Below are positions 1 to 8,410 of a stretch of 64,000 nucleotides of DNA, piece by piece (the stretch's first letter is position 1; each line of letters begins with the position of its first letter). Made by a program: the position numbers and the translations under genes. Source of the stretch: Streptomyces nigra (GTDB taxonomy: Bacteria > Actinomycetota > Actinomycetes > Streptomycetales > Streptomycetaceae); assembly GCF_003074055.1 (NCBI RefSeq), contig NZ_CP029043.1:4022501-4086500 (forward strand), read 5' to 3'. The notes beneath the pieces were generated by a model that saw only the letters and a program-made list of their open reading frames with translations, was not told the DNA's origin and made no database searches.

Positions 1-2
1 GT

Positions 3-461
3 CCGTTCCCGACCGAGTTGTTCGACGAGGACGGCGAGGCGCTGCGCCGGATCGGCGGCGAGCGGGGTGTCACCACCGGCCGTGACCGGCGCTGCGGCTG
101 GTTCGACGCGGTGATCGCCCGCTACGCGACCCGGGTCAACGGCCTGACGGACTTCTTCCTCACCAAGCTCGACGTCCTCACCGGCTGGGAGCAGATCCCG
201 GTCTGCGTGGCCTACGAGATCGACGGCAGGCGGGTCGAGGAACTGCCGTACTCGCAGTCCGACTTCCACCACGCCAAGCCGGTCTACGAGATGCTGCCCG
301 GCTGGTCCGAGGACATCTCGAAGGCCAAGTCGTTCTCCGATCTGCCGAAGAACGCCCAGGCGTACGTCAAGGCGCTGGAGGAGATGTCCGGCGCCCCGAT
401 CTCCGCGATCGGCGTGGGCCCGGGCCGGGACGAGACCATCGAGATCAACTCGTTCCTGTAG
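3..461 (+). CDS. purA: Adenylosuccinate synthetase, C-terminal part (5' end outside window)
   Basis: Adenylosuccinate synthetase joins IMP and aspartate using GTP, the first committed step of AMP synthesis, in the cytosol. Only the last 152 codons are present. The residues [36 protein letters not shown] and the C-terminal [16 protein letters not shown] ending are family hallmarks; TTGRxRR is the aspartate-binding loop region. The reading frame is open from base 3 to the TAG at 459-461, and the ending is normal. It is followed directly by a strong hairpin terminator. Identification is near certain; only the left end is missing. Confidence 0.97.
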   Translation, partial: PFPTELFDEDGEALRRIGGERGVTTGRDRRCGWFDAVIARYATRVNGLTDFFLTKLDVLTGWEQIPVCVAYEIDGRRVEELPYSQSDFHHAKPVYEMLPGWSEDISKAKSFSDLPKNAQAYVKALEEMSGAPISAIGVGPGRDETIEINSFL

Positions 462-470
462 GTCCACCTG

Positions 471-508
471 CGCGAGCGCCCGGCCGGAACTCCGGCCGGG
501 CGCTCGCG
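471..508. terminator. Bidirectional hairpin terminator between purA and the ABC permease
   Basis: Perfect inverted repeat with 18-bp arms (471-488 and 491-508, beginning CGCGAGCGCCCGG) and a minimal loop. It lies between two convergent genes, 10 nt after the purA stop and 12 nt before the permease stop, so it can serve both. No U-tract, as is usual in Streptomyces. Confidence 0.8.
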
Positions 509-519
509 CGTTCAGGCGC

Positions 520-2904
520 TCACTCGGTACGCAGTGCCACGGCCGCGTCCGTCCGGGCGGCCCGGCCCGCCGGGACCAGGGCGCCCGCCACCGCGACCGC
601 CACACCGCCCAGCAGGAGCACGGCCAGGACCGGTGAGGTGTGGACGTCGAGATACGCGCCGGGCAGGTCCATCCCCACCGCGTCGCCCATCAGCGGCGTC
701 ACCCGCCGGTGCATGGCGACACCGAGCGGGATTCCCGCGGCCGAGGCGACCACGCCGATACCGGCGACCGACGTGAGGACCATGCCGACGACTTGACGGG
801 GCGTCATGCCCAGCGACTTGTGGACGCCGAGTTCGTGGACGCGGTCGCGGGTGTCGAGGACGACCGTGCTGAACACCCCCAGGCCCGCGACCGTCACCAG
901 CAGCAGGGTGAGCGTGCCGATCAGCGCGTCCATGGCCGCGATCACGTCGGAGGAGCCGTCGCCGCCCGGGTGGGCGTACGCCCCGAGGGCGTCCAGGGCC
1001 TTGTTCAGGGAGGCCAGGTAGGCGTCCTCGGAGACTCCCGGGTCCGGCTGGACGTAGAAGCCGGTCGGCCCGGCGTCCAGGCCCAGGGCCGTCAGGGTGC
1101 CGGCCGGGGTCAGCACGGTCATGCCGTCGTTCTCGGTGAAGAACGCCTCCCCGACGACCCGGACGGTGGTGCGGCGCCCGGCCTCCGTCAGGGTCAGGCG
1201 GTCGCCGAGCCCGATCCCGGCGGCGTCGAGGAAGCGCCGTGTGACCACCGCCTGGCCGGGCCCGGTCAGCCAGGTACCCGCGACCAGGTCGGGAGCGGCC
1301 CAGGAAGCGTCGCCCTCGTACCCGGTCACGACGGTCCGGCCGGCGACACCGGCCGCGCCCACCTCCGCCCGCGCGGTGCCGTAGAAGCGGCGGGTCCCCT
1401 CCTGGGCACGCAGGACGGCGGCGACCTCGGCCGGGTCGGCGGCCGGCTTCTCCGGCCGGCCGGGACCCCGGACGACCTGCGCGCCGGGCGGCCCCTGCCC
1501 GCCTCCGGCGGTGACGACGACCGGGGCGGTGGAGTCGAGCAGCCGGTGCGACTGCACGGCACCGAGGCTCAGCGCCAACCCGGCCGCGAAGGTGACCGTG
1601 ACCGCCGCGACGGCCACCGCGGCGGCCGTCGTCAGCGAGCGGGCCGGGCGGGCGAACGGGTGCGCCAGACCGAGCCCGACCGGACGCGGCAACGGCAGCC
1701 GCCCGGTGAGCCGCCGGGCCGTCCGCCCTCGTACGCCGGCCGCCGCCCGCCCCACGGAGATCGCCTCCACCGTGCGCAGCCGGCCGGCGCGCAGTGCGGG
1801 CAGGAGGGCGGAGACCGCCACCAGCGCGAGCGCGGCGGCGGGCGCCGCCACGTCGACCCACCAGGGCACCGACACGGACGCGCCGGCGTACACGTCGTCG
1901 AGGTCGCCGAGCACCGGCCACGCCAGCACATTGCCGAGCGCCACCCCCAGCGCGCAGCCCAGCGCGGCCGGGACCAGTGCCTGGGCGACGTACGCCCGGA
2001 CCACCTGGGCCGGGGTGAAGCCGAGGGACTTGAGGACGCCGATGCGCCGGGTGGCGGCACCCACCGCGCCGCTGACGACGATCCCGACGATCAGCACCGA
2101 CAGGATCAGACCGAGCACCCCGAAAGCGGCCACGAAGGGCACGAACGCCAGCGCGTTGGCGAGCTGTTCCTGCCGGACGACGAGGTGGGACCGCGTCCCG
2201 GTCAGGGCGTCCGGCGGCACGGCGCCGGCGATCGCGTCGCGCGCCGCGGACATCCGCGCGTCCGTGCCGGCGTGCCGGAAGCGGTACAGCATCTCGTACG
2301 TGACGGCGCCGGACCCGGGGGAGAGAGCCGCGGCCTGAGCGGGGGTCACCCAGGCGTCCGCGGTGCCGGTGACCGACCGGGCGAGGCCGACCACGGTCAG
2401 CGTCGGGCCGCCCGCCGCGTCGGGGAGGGCCAGCCGGGCCCCCGGCCGCAACGGCCACTCGTCCCCGGCCAGCACGATCTCGCCGGGCCCGGTGACCCAG
2501 CGGCCCGCGGTCAGCCGCAGCCGGTCGACCGGCCCCCCGGGGTCCGCGCGTCCGGTCACGCTCAGCGCGGGCAGGGTCGCCCCGGCCGGCAGCGCGTCGG
2601 ACGCCGAGACCGTGCGCGGACGCAGTCGCAGGGTGCGGAACGGTCCGGCCGCGGCCGTCACCCCCGACGCCCGTGCCGTGCCCGCGAGTTCCCGCTCGGT
2701 GACCTCACCGCCGTCGAACTGCGCGGCCAGATGGGCCCCGCGCCACTCGGCCATCGCCTGCTCGAAGGGAGCGCGGGACGCGGTGAGCACCCCGGCGGCC
2801 ACGACCGAGGCGGCGACCGCGACGAGCGTCGTCAGCACCAGCACCACGGTCTGCGTCCACCGCCGCCCGACGCCCGCCCGCACCACCTTGCCCAGGGCGC
2901 TCAC
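520..2904 (-). CDS. FtsX/MacB-type ABC transporter permease
   Basis: Large permease of about 794 aa of an ABC transporter probably acting in lipid/peptide efflux or envelope stress rather than small-molecule uptake. An N-terminal membrane segment (about residues 12-35, rich in V, L and A) is followed by a large extracytoplasmic domain. A first FtsX core follows (FVPFVAAFGVLGLILSVLIVGIVVSG and then RRIGVLKSLGFTPAQVV), then a second extracytoplasmic domain and a second FtsX core (DRVHELGVHKSLGMTPRQVV). The GTG start at 2904 overlaps the TGA of the upstream ATPase gene by 4 nt (GTGA), typical of coupled ABC subunits. The permease frame itself is intact. Its partner ATPase is broken, so the transporter may be inactive. 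Substrate cannot be inferred. Confidence 0.88.
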   Translation of the reverse strand: MSALGKVVRAGVGRRWTQTVVLVLTTLVAVAASVVAAGVLTASRAPFEQAMAEWRGAHLAAQFDGGEVTERELAGTARASGVTAAAGPFRTLRLRPRTVSASDALPAGATLPALSVTGRADPGGPVDRLRLTAGRWVTGPGEIVLAGDEWPLRPGARLALPDAAGGPTLTVVGLARSVTGTADAWVTPAQAAALSPGSGAVTYEMLYRFRHAGTDARMSAARDAIAGAVPPDALTGTRSHLVVRQEQLANALAFVPFVAAFGVLGLILSVLIVGIVVSGAVGAATRRIGVLKSLGFTPAQVVRAYVAQALVPAALGCALGVALGNVLAWPVLGDLDDVYAGASVSVPWWVDVAAPAAALALVAVSALLPALRAGRLRTVEAISVGRAAAGVRGRTARRLTGRLPLPRPVGLGLAHPFARPARSLTTAAAVAVAAVTVTFAAGLALSLGAVQSHRLLDSTAPVVVTAGGGQGPPGAQVVRGPGRPEKPAADPAEVAAVLRAQEGTRRFYGTARAEVGAAGVAGRTVVTGYEGDASWAAPDLVAGTWLTGPGQAVVTRRFLDAAGIGLGDRLTLTEAGRRTTVRVVGEAFFTENDGMTVLTPAGTLTALGLDAGPTGFYVQPDPGVSEDAYLASLNKALDALGAYAHPGGDGSSDVIAAMDALIGTLTLLLVTVAGLGVFSTVVLDTRDRVHELGVHKSLGMTPRQVVGMVLTSVAGIGVVASAAGIPLGVAMHRRVTPLMGDAVGMDLPGAYLDVHTSPVLAVLLLGGVAVAVAGALVPAGRAARTDAAVALRTE

Positions 2905-3501
2905 CGGGCCACCGCCGGACGGACGTCCTGGGAGTCCCGGACGATCCGGCCGTCGACCAGCTCGATCGTCCGGGTCGCGCAGGACGCCGCGAGCCCCAGA
3001 TCGTGGGTGACCAGTACGATCGTCTGCCCGTCCGCGTTGAGCGCGGCCAGCAGCTCCCGTACGTCGTCGCCGGACGCGGTGTCCAGCGCGCCGGTCGGCT
3101 CGTCGGCCAGCAGCAGCGGCGGACGGTTCATCAGGGCGCGGGCCACCGCGACACGCTGCCGCTCCCCGCCGGACAGCCGGCCGGGGTGGGCGTCCGCGTG
3201 CCGCTCGACACCGAGGTGGGCCAGCAGCTCCGCGGCGCGCCGCCGGGCCTCGGCGCGGGGCACGCCGGCGAGCTGGGCGGGCAGCAGGACGTTGTCGGTG
3301 ACCGTGAGGTCGTCCAGCAGGTTGAAGAACTGGAAGACCATGCCGACGCAGCGTCGACTTGCCGCTGCCCGACGGCCCGAGGACGGCCAGCGCCTCCCCG
3401 GCCCGCACGCTCAGGCTCACCCCGGCCAGCGCCGGCGGCCCCTCCCCGTACGTCCTGCTCACGTCGCGGATGTCGATCAGAGGCGGCGCGGTCGTGGTCA
3501 T
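2901..3501 (-). pseudogene. ABC transporter ATP-binding subunit with internal deletion and frameshift
   Basis: MacB/LolD-type ATPase. It starts normally at ATG 3501 (MTTTAPPLIDIRDVSRTYGEG) and reads through Walker A GPSGSGKST. At about 3345-3350 the sequence then jumps straight to the Q-loop GMVFQFFNLLDDLTV in another frame, which continues intact through the signature LSGGERQRVAVARAL, Walker B LLLADEPTGALD and the switch His (VTHD) to the TGA at 2901. Family members carry roughly 35-45 residues between Walker A and the Q-loop; these are missing here along with the frame. As written, translation from 3501 runs out of frame into the permease reading frame without a stop. Either a real deletion of about 110-130 bp or an assembly collapse. 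The divergent two-component operon next door is a likely regulator. Confidence 0.85.
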
Positions 3502-3713
3502 GGGCTCTCCCGGGCTGGGTGCGATCGGTCCGGCGTGACGCTAGGCGCGGGGGCGTGCCGGGCGCGTCGCCCTCGACGGCGAGAGCGGCTGCCGTACCGG
3601 GGGGACACGGCGGGGACGTCATCCCCGGGATGTACGAGGAGGATGTACGGTCCCGCGCGGCGGTCCCCGGCGGGAGGGATGTGCGCGTGCCGTGCCCTTG
3701 CGAGACTGGCGCC

Positions 3714-5033
3714 ATGAGCGGGGTGGCCGGGGCAGCCGGGATGTTCGGACGGGCGGGTGCGGGGCGCTGGAGGGCCGCCGACACGGCCCTGCCACGGCCG
3801 TCGCGGTGGATGTGGACGGCCGACGCGGTCCTCGCGCTCGTCCTGGCCGTGTGCACGGTCAGCGCCGCGCTCGATCAGGACGCCGCCGTGCAGGTGCCGC
3901 GGGTCGGCATGGGGGCGCCGGCCGTCCCGCCGCCCTTCGGGCCGCCGGACGTCCTCCCGGTCCCCTCGCCCGACCCCGGGGAGCTGTTCCTCGCCGCGCT
4001 GACCGCACTGCCCCTGGTCGCCCGACGCCGTTGTCCGCTGGCGGCGTTCTGGGCGGTGCTCGGGGCGACCCTGGTGTTCGGCCAGCGCACCGGCGCGACG
4101 GACGCGACCGTGTACACCTTCCTGTCGTGCGTGGCCGCCGCGTACAGCGCCGCCGTGCACAGTCCGCGCCGTGTCCCGGCACTGGCCGGCGTCGTGCTCG
4201 GCGCGGTGCTCATGGCGGTGTTCCACGAGGAGTACTTCCCGTACTTCACCCAGAGCTTCGTGCCGTTCCTGGTGCTGCTCGGGGTGGGACTCGGCGCGAA
4301 CGCGATCCACACCTGGCAGCAGCGCGTGAGGGACCTCCAGGAACAGCAGGAGACGGCCACCCGACTCGCGGTCGAACGCGAACGCGCGCGGATCGCACGG
4401 GAGTTGCACGACGTCGTCACCCACAATGTGAGCGTGATGGTGATCCAGGCGGGAGCAGCCCGGAAGGTGATGGACGCCGCGCCGCACCGCGCCCGCGAGG
4501 CGCTGCTGGCCGTCGAGGCGGGCGGGCGCACGGCGATGGCCGAACTGCGCCACGTGATGGGCCTGCTGACGATGGACGGCGACGCGGGCCCGGACCCGGC
4601 CGCCGACACGGGCCTCGCCCCGCAGCCGGGTCTCGACCAGCTCGACGTGCTCGTGGACCGCGTCCGCGCGACCGGCGTCCCCGTCGAGCTGACCGTCACC
4701 GGTACCCCGGCGCCGTTGGCCGCCGGCCCCGGTCTGGCCGTGTACCGGGTCGTGCAGGAGGCGCTGACGAACGTCGTCAAGCACGCCGCCGGGGCGCGGG
4801 TGAATGTGTTCGTCGGCCACACACCCCAGGCCGTGCACGTGGAAGTGTCCAACACCGGGGGCACGGCCGCGACCCCGGCCGGCCCCGGGGGCGGCCGGGG
4901 CCTGCTCGGCCTGCGGGAGCGGCTCGCCGTCTACGGCGGCACGCTGGAGGCGGGCCCAGGCCCGACGGGAGGCTTCCGGGTGCGCGCGGTCCTGCCCGTG
5001 CGGGAGGACCGGCCGGCCGAGGGGGTGTCGTGA
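3714..5033 (+). CDS. Sensor histidine kinase, NarL/DesK type (HisKA_3)
   Basis: About 439 aa. Roughly six membrane segments lie within residues 33-200. The HisKA_3 dimerisation/phosphoacceptor helix RARIARELHDVVTHNVSVMV follows, with the phosphorylated His at about 232, then a HATPase_c domain with N-box VYRVVQEALTNVVKHA and G-box GRGLLGLRERLAVYGG. It autophosphorylates in response to an unknown envelope signal and passes the phosphate to the regulator encoded immediately downstream, whose GTG overlaps this stop by 4 nt. It is transcribed divergently from the broken ABC transporter, a common arrangement for transporters induced by cell-envelope antibiotics. ATG 3714 is chosen because the membrane part begins soon after it; earlier in-frame sequence lies antisense to the ATPase gene. 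Confidence 0.92.
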   Translation: MSGVAGAAGMFGRAGAGRWRAADTALPRPSRWMWTADAVLALVLAVCTVSAALDQDAAVQVPRVGMGAPAVPPPFGPPDVLPVPSPDPGELFLAALTALPLVARRRCPLAAFWAVLGATLVFGQRTGATDATVYTFLSCVAAAYSAAVHSPRRVPALAGVVLGAVLMAVFHEEYFPYFTQSFVPFLVLLGVGLGANAIHTWQQRVRDLQEQQETATRLAVERERARIARELHDVVTHNVSVMVIQAGAARKVMDAAPHRAREALLAVEAGGRTAMAELRHVMGLLTMDGDAGPDPAADTGLAPQPGLDQLDVLVDRVRATGVPVELTVTGTPAPLAAGPGLAVYRVVQEALTNVVKHAAGARVNVFVGHTPQAVHVEVSNTGGTAATPAGPGGGRGLLGLRERLAVYGGTLEAGPGPTGGFRVRAVLPVREDRPAEGVS

Positions 5034-5737
5034 CCGGCGCCCCGCGTGTGGTGATCGCCGACGACCAGGCCCTGGTCCGCACCGGATTCGGGATGATCCT
5101 CACCGCCGACGGCATCGACGTGGTGGCCGAGGCGGCGGACGGCGAGGAGGCGGTCGCGGCGGTCGAGCGCACCCGCCCGGATCTCGTCCTCATGGACATC
5201 CGGATGCCGGGCCTCGACGGCCTGGAGGCCACCCGCCGCATCCTCTCCGGCGCGATCACCGACCCGCCCCGCGTCCTGATCCTCACCACCTACGACCTCG
5301 ACCGCTACGTCTACGCCGCCCTCATCGCGGGCGCCACCGGCTTCCTCCTCAAGGACGTCACCCCCGAACACCTCGTGGCCGCCGTCCGGCTGGCGAGCAC
5401 CGGCGACGGGCTGCTCGCCCCGGCCGTCACCCGCCGCCTGGTCGAACGTTTCGTCACACAGGACACGGCGACCGCCGCGCTCCATCGCGACCTGGCGGTC
5501 CTCACGCCGCGCGAACGTCAGGTCCTCCAGTGCCTGGGCACGGGTCTCAGCAACGCCGAACTCGCCGCCCGGTTCGCCCTGAGCGAGGCCACGGTGAAGA
5601 CCCACGTCGCCCGCATCCTGTCCAAGCTCCGGCTGCGGGACCGCGCGCAGGCGGTGGTGGTGGCGTACGAGACGGGGCTGGTCACGCCGGGCGGGGACAC
5701 GACAGGAACGGCCGGCGGCCTTCACTCGCAGGAGTGA
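5030..5737 (+). CDS. Response regulator, NarL/LuxR family
   Basis: 235-aa two-component regulator. The receiver domain (residues 5-120) shows the acidic pair in IADDQ, the phosphoacceptor Asp at about 56 in LVLMDIRMPGLDG, the conserved Thr in LILTTYD and the Lys in GFLLKDVTPE. The C-terminal LuxR helix-turn-helix reads LTPRERQVLQCLGTGLSNAE and ATVKTHVARILSKL. It starts at GTG 5030, overlapping the kinase TGA (GTGA), so the two are translated together. Likely targets are its own operon and the ABC transporter on the opposite strand; this is inferred from position only. Confidence 0.93.
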   Translation: MTGAPRVVIADDQALVRTGFGMILTADGIDVVAEAADGEEAVAAVERTRPDLVLMDIRMPGLDGLEATRRILSGAITDPPRVLILTTYDLDRYVYAALIAGATGFLLKDVTPEHLVAAVRLASTGDGLLAPAVTRRLVERFVTQDTATAALHRDLAVLTPRERQVLQCLGTGLSNAELAARFALSEATVKTHVARILSKLRLRDRAQAVVVAYETGLVTPGGDTTGTAGGLHSQE

Positions 5738-5875
5738 AGAACATCAACTTCCGCCTGGAAAAAGGCGGTTTCGGCTTGCGCGCGTCGCTCTGCGTGGCCT
5801 TAGAGTCACGCCAACAGGAACGCCCCCGCGGTGCGCCAACACCCGGGGGCTCGACACCAGGAGCTAGCCCTCCCA

Positions 5876-6469
5876 ATGCGTGGTCATCGTACGACGCCTG
5901 CGCGCGTCATTTCAGGCCTGTCCGCCGACCTTCCGGGCGATCGCGGCACCTTCTGGTGCGCGGTGAGCGTACTGACGTACCTCCCGGCCCTCCCGAACAG
6001 CGTCCGTGTCCTCCTCCGGGTGCTCGCCGACGTGTGGGCCGACGGGCGGTCGCGGATCGCCTCGACTCTGTGTGAGCTGGACGAACTCCGGTGCCGGCGG
6101 CGTGTGGTGGGTGGCGCGGCGGGTGCGGGCCGCTCCGCCCAACTCCCCGCCGTTCACACGGTGTTCGAGGCGCCGTGCGACGCCGCGCCACGAACGGGTG
6201 AAACCGAAAAAGTTCCGCGCCGGCAGGTGCCGCCGGGCGCGCGGACCGCCGCTGCGACCCGTCTGCTGCTCACCTTCGGGGACTACGACCGGCGCCTCAC
6301 CCTCTCCGGCGCCGAGGCGCGACGGCTCGCTCCGCTGGTCGAGGAGTGGTGGCGGCGGGGCGCGAGCGACGCGCTGATCCGCAGGGCGGTGACCTGGGGC
6401 GCGCCGCCGTTCCTGCCGTCGGCCCACGGCCACACGGAGGCCCGGCTGCGCGCCGGGCGGTTCTTCTAG
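5876..6469 (+). CDS. Degenerate helix-turn-helix-like regulator (uncertain)
   Basis: About 197 aa from ATG 5876 (AGGAG lies about 12 nt upstream). The N-terminal part FWCAVSVLTYLPALPNSVRVLLRVLADVWADGRSRIAS resembles the first helices of a winged-helix protein family common in Streptomyces. The C-terminal part LLLTFGDYDRRLTLSGAEARRLAPLVEEWWRRGASDALIRR also looks like a conserved core. The middle, where the recognition helix should be, reads as low-complexity Arg/Gly/Ala sequence, as if internal sequence were lost or replaced. I recall the family only loosely. A DNA-binding function is doubtful for this copy; it may be a decaying gene. Confidence 0.5.
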   Translation: MRGHRTTPARVISGLSADLPGDRGTFWCAVSVLTYLPALPNSVRVLLRVLADVWADGRSRIASTLCELDELRCRRRVVGGAAGAGRSAQLPAVHTVFEAPCDAAPRTGETEKVPRRQVPPGARTAAATRLLLTFGDYDRRLTLSGAEARRLAPLVEEWWRRGASDALIRRAVTWGAPPFLPSAHGHTEARLRAGRFF

Positions 6470-6517
6470 GGCAAGGGAATGTGTTCGATGACCGTCGTAT
6501 TGGAGCGGCCCGGGGTG

Positions 6518-6534
6518 GTATACCGGCGGTATAC
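6518..6534. promoter_or_regulatory. Perfect GTATACCG-G-CGGTATAC palindrome, putative TA operator
   Basis: 17-bp perfect inverted repeat with 8-bp arms, ending 7 bp before the antitoxin ATG at 6542. It overlaps a possible -10 element TATACT (6530-6535). That spacing would give a leaderless transcript, and indeed no Shine-Dalgarno sequence precedes the ATG. Palindromes in this position are the usual binding sites of ribbon-helix-helix antitoxins that repress their own operon. Confidence 0.6.
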
Positions 6535-6541
6535 TGTCCTC

Positions 6542-6808
6542 ATGGCCGACACCACGATCAAGGTTGACCCCGCCGTCCGCGACCGGCTTCAGGAGCTGGC
6601 CCGGGAGCGCGGGATGAGCATGCGGGACTTCGTGGCGGAGCTGGCCGGGGCCACGCCCACCAAGGAAGAGCTGCGCAAGCGGTACGAGGAGACCAAGGCG
6701 TACGTCGAGGAGCACTTCCTCGGGAGGCCGTACACCGAGGACGACGAGCGGGCCGGGGAGAAGCTGTGGGCGGACCTCGAGGCCGGGCGCATCGGAGAGG
6801 TCCAGTGA
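6542..6808 (+). CDS. Ribbon-helix-helix antitoxin-like protein
   Basis: 88 aa. The N-terminus DTTIKVDPAVRDRLQELARERGMSMRDFVAELA is a classical ribbon-helix-helix/Arc-type DNA-binding segment. The acidic C-terminal part (YEETKAYVEEHFLGR, DLEAGRIGEVQ) is what would wrap around and neutralise a toxin. ATG 6542 is preferred over 6479 because the RHH strand begins right there and because the palindromic operator lies immediately upstream. Its TGA overlaps the GTG of the next gene (GTGA), the standard antitoxin-toxin coupling. Similar Streptomyces proteins are often labelled MazE-like antitoxins; I would not use that name here because the partner does not look like MazF. Confidence 0.75.
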   Translation: MADTTIKVDPAVRDRLQELARERGMSMRDFVAELAGATPTKEELRKRYEETKAYVEEHFLGRPYTEDDERAGEKLWADLEAGRIGEVQ

Positions 6809-7248
6809 CCGACGAGAAGCGGTACCCGCTGCCGCGCGCCGTCATCCTCGACGACACGGCCGCCCTCGCCCTCGGCGCGGGGAACAGCATGGCTTCGCGC
6901 CTGGTCGTCGAGGCGCAGAAGAACCCCGCCCTGCGGGTCTACATCCCGGCACTGAGCCTCGCCGCCGCCGAGCGTGAGCGAGCCGGGGTCGCCGAGCACC
7001 TGGGCGCTCTGCCCTCGGTCCATGTCGAGGGGCTCGACTTCCCCGCGGCCGCCGCTGTGGGCAAGCGACTGCGGACGGCCGGTGCCGGTGACGAGGGCAA
7101 GGACGAGGCGGACTGGAGCGGCGCGCACGTGCTGCATCTCGCCCTGCCCACCGTCGAGTGGCCGCGCGGACGCCCCGTCCTGACCAGAACGCCGACCCGC
7201 TACCAGGGCACCGGCATCCGCACCATCCGCATCGTCGAGCAGCACTGA
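6805..7248 (+). CDS. PIN-like toxin candidate paired with RHH antitoxin
   Basis: 147 aa, starting at GTG 6805 within the antitoxin stop. The segment RAVILDDTAALALGAGN resembles the first strand of PIN nucleases (LxDTSALxAL), with two adjacent aspartates. DWSGAHVLHLAL could be the helix carrying the third acidic residue, and RPVLTRTPTRYQG resembles the final strand before the last acidic or neutral position. The central glutamate typical of PIN is not obvious, so this is a divergent PIN-like protein or a related fold. Gene order, coupling and the upstream palindrome support a type II toxin role (RNase). It is followed by a hairpin terminator. Confidence 0.6.
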   Translation: MTDEKRYPLPRAVILDDTAALALGAGNSMASRLVVEAQKNPALRVYIPALSLAAAERERAGVAEHLGALPSVHVEGLDFPAAAAVGKRLRTAGAGDEGKDEADWSGAHVLHLALPTVEWPRGRPVLTRTPTRYQGTGIRTIRIVEQH

Positions 7249-7254
7249 CCGGCT

Positions 7255-7287
7255 CGGGGAGGGGGACGACCGAGTGCCCCCTCCCCG
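7255..7287. terminator. Bidirectional hairpin terminator
   Basis: Arms CGGGGAGGGGG (7255-7265) and CCCCCTCCCCG (7277-7287) with an 11-nt loop, between the convergent toxin-like gene and the gene ending at 7294. Confidence 0.75.
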
Positions 7288-7293
7288 GAACGG

Positions 7294-7944
7294 TCAGCTG
7301 AAGACGATCATCGAGCCCTGCGCCAGACTCCGCGTCGCCGCCGCGTGCAGGCCCAGCCACACATGCCGTTCGCGGGCGAAGGGGCTCGGGTCGTAGGGGG
7401 CGGGGACGGCCGGTTCCTCCAGGGCCGTCGGCGCGAGCGGGGGCTGCGGCGCCGCGGGCGGGTTCGCCGGGTCGATGCCGATGACCTGCGCCACCGCCTC
7501 CAGTTCACGCAGCAGCGACTGCGAGGAGCCCAGCGGGCCGCCGCCCGCGAGGAGGTCGTCGTCGGCCAGCGGATGCGGGAAGTCGACGGGGACGTAGGCG
7601 CCCGCGTGGTCGTAGTGCCAGACCAGATGGGACTGCTGGGCCGTCGACTCGAACATCTCCAGCAACTGCTCGTAGTCGCCGCCGAGTTCGTCGACCGGTG
7701 TCACGGGCAGTCCGCACACCTGGAGGAGATAGGCCCGGCGCAGGAAGTGCAGCGCGTCGTAGTCGAAGCCGGCGACCGGGGCGACGTCCCCGGACAGGCC
7801 CGGCATGTACTGGTACACCGGCACCGGCGGCAGCCCGGCCTCGGCGAGCACCTTGTTGTATTGCGCGAGTTCCTCGGCGAACGGGTTGTCGGGGGTGTGG
7901 CACAACACGTCGACGAGCGGTACCAGCCACAGGTCACAGGCCAA
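7294..7944 (-). CDS. Conserved hypothetical protein (216 aa)
   Basis: Acidic, soluble-looking protein of about 216 aa with no membrane segment and no motif I can assign. The N-terminus reads ACDLWLVPLVDVLCHTPDNPF, followed by GLPPVPVYQYMPGLSGD and a later HLVWHYDHAGAYVPVDFPHP stretch rich in aromatic and acidic residues. I recall similar uncharacterised proteins in other streptomycetes starting MACDLWLVPLVD. A TTG start at 7944 is chosen: GAGGAG lies 7 nt upstream and homologous-looking sequence begins exactly there, whereas the upstream in-frame codons (positions 7945-7974) look like leader. It stands alone between two terminator or remnant regions. Confidence 0.7.
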   Translation of the reverse strand: MACDLWLVPLVDVLCHTPDNPFAEELAQYNKVLAEAGLPPVPVYQYMPGLSGDVAPVAGFDYDALHFLRRAYLLQVCGLPVTPVDELGGDYEQLLEMFESTAQQSHLVWHYDHAGAYVPVDFPHPLADDDLLAGGGPLGSSQSLLRELEAVAQVIGIDPANPPAAPQPPLAPTALEEPAVPAPYDPSPFARERHVWLGLHAAATRSLAQGSMIVFS

Positions 7945-8022
7945 AAGAGGGCTCCTCACACAACGGTCGCACAACGTGGCAAAGGCGTAGCACGGTGGTC
8001 AGGGAAGGATAGACAGTGCCGC

Positions 8023-8410
8023 TCACGGACGTCCCGGCCCGTGCAGGTCCCATACCCATACTCCGTCCACCCATCTGCCGGGCGAGCCCACCAGTTTGCG
8101 TACGGTCTCCCGCAGCGCCTCGGCGTGCGGCTGCGGGGCCAGGACGAGCACCCCGGCGAGCCGGGTCCGGGGTCCTCGCGGGCGGTGACGAGTCCGGCGG
8201 TGCCGTCGGTGGACCCGTCGTCCACGACGACGATCTCCCAGCCGTCCCACCGGCCGTCCGGGGCGTCGAGGTGCGCGACGACGGTGTCGAGGGTGTGGTC
8301 GAGCCGGTCCCGCTCGTTGTAGGCGGGGGCCACCACGGAGAGTTCGGGCGTGCCGAGCCGGGCCGCCGGTCGTCCGTGGACGCCTCCGGCAGGCCGTGCC
8401 GGTGGCTCAT
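8023..8410 (-). pseudogene. Remnant of a large family 2 glycosyltransferase gene (internal deletion plus frameshift)
   Basis: Three pieces in three frames. From ATG 8410 (overlapping the GntR stop) comes MSHRHGLPEASTDDRRP. After a frameshift near 8355 comes a GT2 N-terminus, GTPELSVVAPAYNERDRLDHTL, with nucleotide-binding strand WEIVVVDDGSTDGTAGLV. Near 8165 the frame changes again into RLAGVLVLAPQPHAEALRET...WVDGVWVWDLHGPGRP ending at 8023. From memory, both ends belong to one large (about 800 aa) Streptomyces protein with an N-terminal GT2 domain and a multi-membrane C-terminal part. If so, about 2 kb has been deleted between them. No functional product is expected. Confidence 0.75.

Noticed and set aside
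512..2458. 648-codon Arg/Gly-rich frame on the minus strand
   Set aside because: Shadow of the FtsX permease in another frame; no domain, composition typical of high-GC antisense noise.
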